Part shown: piece after piece, positions 60,181 through 64,000 of the stretch | Position numbering within the stretch: position 1 is the first letter of the stretch | Layout of the letters: every line of letters starts with the position of its first letter | From: Phymatolithon calcareum | Taxonomy: Eukaryota > Rhodophyta > Florideophyceae > Hapalidiales | DNA: 64,000 nt | Reading direction: 5' to 3' | NCBI GenBank assembly: GCA_977006965.1 | Contig: OZ345384.1 | Span: forward strand, 744,001 to 808,000 | Made by a program: the position numbers and the translations under genes | Notes under the pieces: model-generated | Seen by the model: only the letters and a program-made list of their open reading frames with translations | Databases searched by the model: none | What the model was told of the DNA's origin: nothing

Positions 60181-60545
60181 TAAGGAGATGTGTACCGAAA
60201 GCCGGGATAACAAATGTCAGTAAAACGTAAGAGGGTCAGGTGCGAGTCCGTTTTACACATTTGTTATCCTGGCTGACGATACGCATACGACTTGCTTTTG
60301 TAGACGCGAAATACACACCGTTTTGAGAACCACAAGTTTGTCGCCAATGGAAGCTCCCACACAAAGTACAAAAATGACTCTTTCACAGAACCACTACGAA
60401 CCGAAACGATGATGAAGCGGTCCACGCCCAGACTATTGCTGTTTTCTGTTCAAGTCTTCACAATATTAGAAAAATCTAACTTATTTTGTTCTTACCTCCG
60501 CACAATAATTAAGTGAGAGAATAACTTATATTTTCCTCTTCTCCT
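60181..60545 (+). repeat. Foldback repeat, second copy
   Basis: Starting TAAGGAGATGTGTACCG, it matches 49816-50250 without the first hairpin and with a shortened second one (arms about 60190-60217 and 60255-60285). The match continues through GCTCCCACACAAAGTACAAA. It lies outside any recognisable hAT here, so the repeat moves or is copied independently. Confidence 0.8.
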
Positions 60546-62341
60546 GCTCATCCTGGAGGCGCAAACTGTGCGAAAAAGTTCAAGGCCGAGAGCTGGAAAG
60601 CTATTGGATGTGAACTATGGGTATGACAAAGGAAGGACTTAATGAGTTCTCATTTTTCGTCTTGGGCTCGACGTGATGAAACTCTCAACGAGAGCTTGCT
60701 TATGAGGGCATCAAGCTTTTATATTACTTGATTGTTCGAGCATTTATGTAGCAACCCCTGGGTGTTATATTTATATGACAGTGAATCTTCATTGCCAACC
60801 AAATGGTAGCGCCGTGCAGACCTCCCGGGCCTGGTCGGTCCCAACCAGAGATCCCCTGAACGATTAACATGTGTAAAAGAACACCGCGACCATGTATTGC
60901 TATCCGCTGTGTCCTTTGTTATTGCCTTTTTCTCGCAGTTGCCGTACGGTACTCCCCGCCTCCAAAGTTGTCCCAGCCCACTGCCGCGCCGAAAGTGATT
61001 TGAGCAGCTCCGTAGCTTTAGTTTGCACAAGCGGCTTTTGAGGCCCTCCCGCGCTTGTGGAGACATCTTTCGCACCCCTGGCCCGCATCGTTGTGACATT
61101 CCCACACTTATTACCGGGTAATCTGCGAAGCGTTTTTAACACTCATTTAAATCTGCTCGCTTTCATGGCCTCAACAACGAGCTTCTAGAATCAACCCGCC
61201 TCTTATTTTTTCTGCCCGAATTTCTCATTTAGCTTATATTTCCGACGTATCTCAAACGCTGGCTTCAACTTTTTCCATTCCTGAGCAAGGTATTTCTGGG
61301 GCGAAGCGGAAGTAGAAGAAAGTGTAGTTCTCTTTAACTGATGAAGAACACAGATCAAGAACTGCATGTCTAGCGCAATAAAGCCCGGTGAGGGGCAGAT
61401 GGTTTTCTCCATCCTTTTTACCCACCAACCAAAAACGCCGCTGTCCGTCCTTGCGGCTCCGAACACGCCACGATTACTTAGACGGACGGGCGGCGCCAAT
61501 CGCTATCAGCGCGGCAGCGTGCGGGACTGATTGCAATAGGTTGCAGCGCACCAGCCGGGAGGGACGGTGCATTTGGCAGTTGCGCCGCAAACGCGTGCAT
61601 ATCCACGGCGAGGTAGCCAGGCTGACGGTGCAGTTGCAAAAATGAGACGACGGAGCATCATTGCCGACTGCGTAGAATAGCACGGCGAGAGCACAAGCGG
61701 CGTATTTTTCAGAAGCCGTCAGCGTCGCGCGGGGAGAAGACCAGGTTAGCGGAAGCCGGACGGTGTATTTTGCACAGGGCGCCGGCAACTCATTGATTTC
61801 AAACGGTATGGCAGAGCGCGGCGGTCAGGCGGGCGATCCAGTTCGGCGAGGGCAATGTCGAGGTCTGCTTCGCCGGCTTTGTGGGGCGGAGGGATATTTT
61901 GTTTTCCACTTGTCAAACCACCAACCGAACCTGCAGTCGTGACCGGCTTGGGCCAGTACGCCCTCGGGGTCGACACGGCCCTGCCATTTAGTGGAAAATT
62001 AATGTTCAATATCTGACCATACGTCGAAGTCTTCTACTTTCAAATATTTGAAAAGTATAAGTTTTCACACAAGCTCCTAAAAAGTGTACATGCGTAGTAT
62101 TCAAATGCATATTACACGGAGTCCCTAGCAAGAAAGTTAATATTTGAATATGAATTCCAGGTATCTTCACATGGCGCTTGTGCATTGCAGACGTCCTTCG
62201 TCGTTTAGCATGATGGTAAATAGAAGGAAAATTGCAATCCGCTTGGGACAGGGACGAGCTGAAATCTTGCCATGCAATTGCAAATGGAATCGCTCAGTGC
62301 GCTCGGATTCATCTTCTTCAATATCCATCACAGATCTTCCG
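60546..62341. other. Unassigned; includes GPxRPGRSARR motif copy
   Basis: The minus strand at 60719-61105 includes GDLWLGPTRPGRSARRYHLV, homologous to 40376-40450. A weaker echo is at 61938-62000 (GACACGGCCCTGCCATTTAG). A GC-rich block at 61450-61770 (CAGCGCGGCAGCGTGCGG and similar) has no readable gene. A 98-codon minus frame at 61203-61499 is not recognised. Confidence 0.35.
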
Positions 62342-63190
62342 CTATCGGACGTAGTCTTCGACGCACGTAGAGGGTTTACCGGGAAGAAAACGGGCGGTTG
62401 CACCGAGTAAACTTCCCTCAGGTGAGGCGTTCGGAGAGGCGATCATTTCGATTTGGCGCATGAGTTTGCAGCCGGCTTCGAAGTCGCGACCGATTTCGCG
62501 AGCGAGACGAGCAAGACCGTCGCTGCCCGACGCCACCGCAAGAGAGCTGGATGAACATGTAGGGCTGGCGAGTGTGCATCTTGCGCTTGCGGCTCCGATG
62601 CCGGTCCCACCAGCGGATACAGAGAGCCAGGAAAGTAGAGTCCCTCTAAGTTCAGATAAATGATTCTAGGGGACCTTGACTTGCGCACCCTCGTTACGAG
62701 ATTGTTCGACCTGAGCTCGCGCTTCTTCTAGCTTAGCTTAGGAAACAATGAGAGCAAGACATGTGTCTCGTTCTTTTTGGCGGGCGGCACCGGCAGCTTG
62801 ACGGAGCTCGAGGGTACTGTTCCGAGGGTCACGATACTTGTTGTTTTTGTTCATCTGAGCGCGAAGATTTTCAGTTTCCGTCTTAACTTTGTAGGATACT
62901 CGATTTCCACCTTGGCGGTCTCGAGGTCCATGCGAATGCCGAGAACTTCGCTGATGGAAGCGCCAGCTGATCTACTGCCAACGTCAGGTTCTTCGCGGGG
63001 TGATGTCGGGGTGTCGGCGACTGAGCTGGCAGTGGAGATAGAACCCGCGGAATTGAGTTTACTCTTTTGAAGTGCGGTATGGGCAGCCTCGAGCGCAGTG
63101 GAGCGCTCTGGAAGTCCCGCGAACTGAATAGACTGGGCCTTATACTTGCCACAAAAGTCAATGACCTCGTTTCCGGAAGCATCATTGGTG
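62342..63190 (-). pseudogene. Decayed coiled-coil protein gene
   Basis: Minus-strand pieces in three frames: NEVIDFCGKYKAQSIQFAG to LRRKLKIFALR, then ENLRAQMNKNNKYRDPRN to KERDTCLALIVS, then AKLEEARAQVEQSRNEGAQV, then EIGRDFEAGCKLMRQIEMIA. The composition is charged and helical, as in coiled coils. Stops near 62860, 62745 and 62665 break it. I do not recognise the family; a retro-element gag or a host structural protein are both possible. Confidence 0.4.
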
Positions 63191-63239
63191 ATTTTATTAT
63201 GTCTATTAACTTCCAGCTAAAATTAAATTAAATTTTGGG

Positions 63240-64000
63240 GAATTTACTAAAATGACCACGTAGTTTGCCGTATTTACTAAAATGACCACCATGCATGGGC
63301 GTTGTTATGATAATAGCTTTGGTGTAATGCGCGGCAGCATAAAATTATGGGGTCCAGAAGTAACATCAGTTTATTGATCGGAGGGGGGCTGAGAGGGCCG
63401 CTGGGGCTCAACGGCTTCCTTGCAGGAGCGCTTATTATGGCCAGGTTTGTTACATTTCTTACACGTAACGGACCGGTCAGATGCAGAGCCAGCTATGAGA
63501 CGCCTTTTTTAGGCCTTCCTGGTGGGCGCCTAGTCACCGAAGGAAGATCGGCATGCTCTGGAAGTGCACCACTTAGATCCGGTAGGGGTGGAATAACTAT
63601 TTCTCCTTGATAAATCTTGAAAAATATGGATTTTTGATACCAGCTTCCAACAAATTCCCCCAACGGCAGCGAGGATTCTGGGAGGAAACGACGAACGTAT
63701 AGAATGGACGCACAGGCATGAATGCACTAATTTGTCCTTGAACAATCTCGGCCACCCAATTGAAACCGTGAGGACTGCGGTTTGGGACGATTCCGATCGC
63801 GCAACTGTGATCTGGCTTCCATACCTTCACCTCGAACGATCCGTTTTCGCTGCCCGTGGCATGGAGCCGAAAGCCTCAATTTCGGTTGTAAACGGCCTGT
63901 CCATTGTCGAAGACGGTAGCTTGAATCGGATGGTGTACCGAAAAATCGATATCGGCAAGATCGCCGAGCGGCTTTATTGGGACAAAACTGTGGAAATGTG
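63240..64000 (-). mobile_element. Mutator-like element, runs off the window
   Basis: The terminus repeats ATTTACTAAAATGACCAC twice (63241-63295), the same design as the ends of the element at 32764 (CACTACATGGCCA twice). Inside, on the minus strand, is the end of a Mutator-type transposase. The other end lies beyond 64000. Confidence 0.7.
63370..63840 (-). pseudogene. Mutator-like transposase C-terminus, frameshifted
   Basis: PSVTRRPPGRPKK, then after a frameshift SVTCKKCNKPGHNKRSCKE. A GRPKK linker followed by a CX2CX4HX4C knuckle is the usual C-terminus of MuDR/MULE transposases. Upstream, 63597-63830 reads FNWVAEIVQGQISAFMPVRP without a clear assignment. The frameshift near 63510 makes this copy inactive. 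Confidence 0.65.

Noticed and set aside
60177-60213. N-terminal extension of the LINE B frame at 58888-60213
   Set aside because: The extension crosses the target duplication into the foldback repeat and starts with a non-ATG codon.

Overview
The window looks like nuclear DNA of a photosynthetic eukaryote. It has long uninterrupted genes separated by thick layers of transposon debris. The best guess is a red alga with intron-poor, repeat-rich chromosomes, of the Chondrus type (inference). The support is a RETICULATA-related (DUF3411) plastid-envelope protein, two aspartate kinases with transit-like N-termini, a SIN3 co-repressor and a Sua5/YrdC enzyme, none with a visible intron. Nothing points to a bacterium, and I recognise no tRNA, rRNA or CRISPR array.

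Host genes. 48-2759 (+) is a BTB/BACK protein with a nucleoporin-like FG-repeat tail. 14767-17353 (-) holds a compact tandem pair: Sua5, then the RETICULATA-related gene 172 bp downstream of it. 19630-25557 (+) is a 1975-residue SIN3 followed 306 bp later by aspartate kinase 1 (25864-27426, +). Aspartate kinase 2 (53056-54612, -) is a close paralogue 27 kb away. 56852-57262 (-) encodes a small secreted cysteine-rich protein. 49340-51960 is a broken fragment of a TRRAP/Tra1-like gene.

Mobile DNA fills the rest, and much of it can be dated by nesting. At least five non-LTR families, named A to E here, are present. A has an intact reverse-transcriptase reading frame at 9055-10617, bounded by a 13-bp target duplication. 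B and C end in runs of C instead of poly(A). E carries RNase H and ends in (GAAA)n. Three hAT elements, pogo/Tigger elements, Mutator-like elements, a Copia remnant and a short LTR element with identical 195-bp repeats are also visible. Three loci are Russian dolls whose boundaries can be read to the base: A containing three other elements (3690-7560); C containing an older B containing a younger B (12926-14410); and A containing a hAT containing a Mutator-like element (32387-35443).

The most interesting signals are the oligo(C)-tailed LINE families, the transposon packed with GCGAAAGTTTCGC-like palindromes (6478-7425), the homogenised FG minisatellite whose original C-terminus was cut off by an insertion, the foldback repeat near 49.8 kb with a second copy at 60.2 kb, and the duplicated plastid aspartate kinase. 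All homology statements come from recognising motifs by eye; no database search was run.
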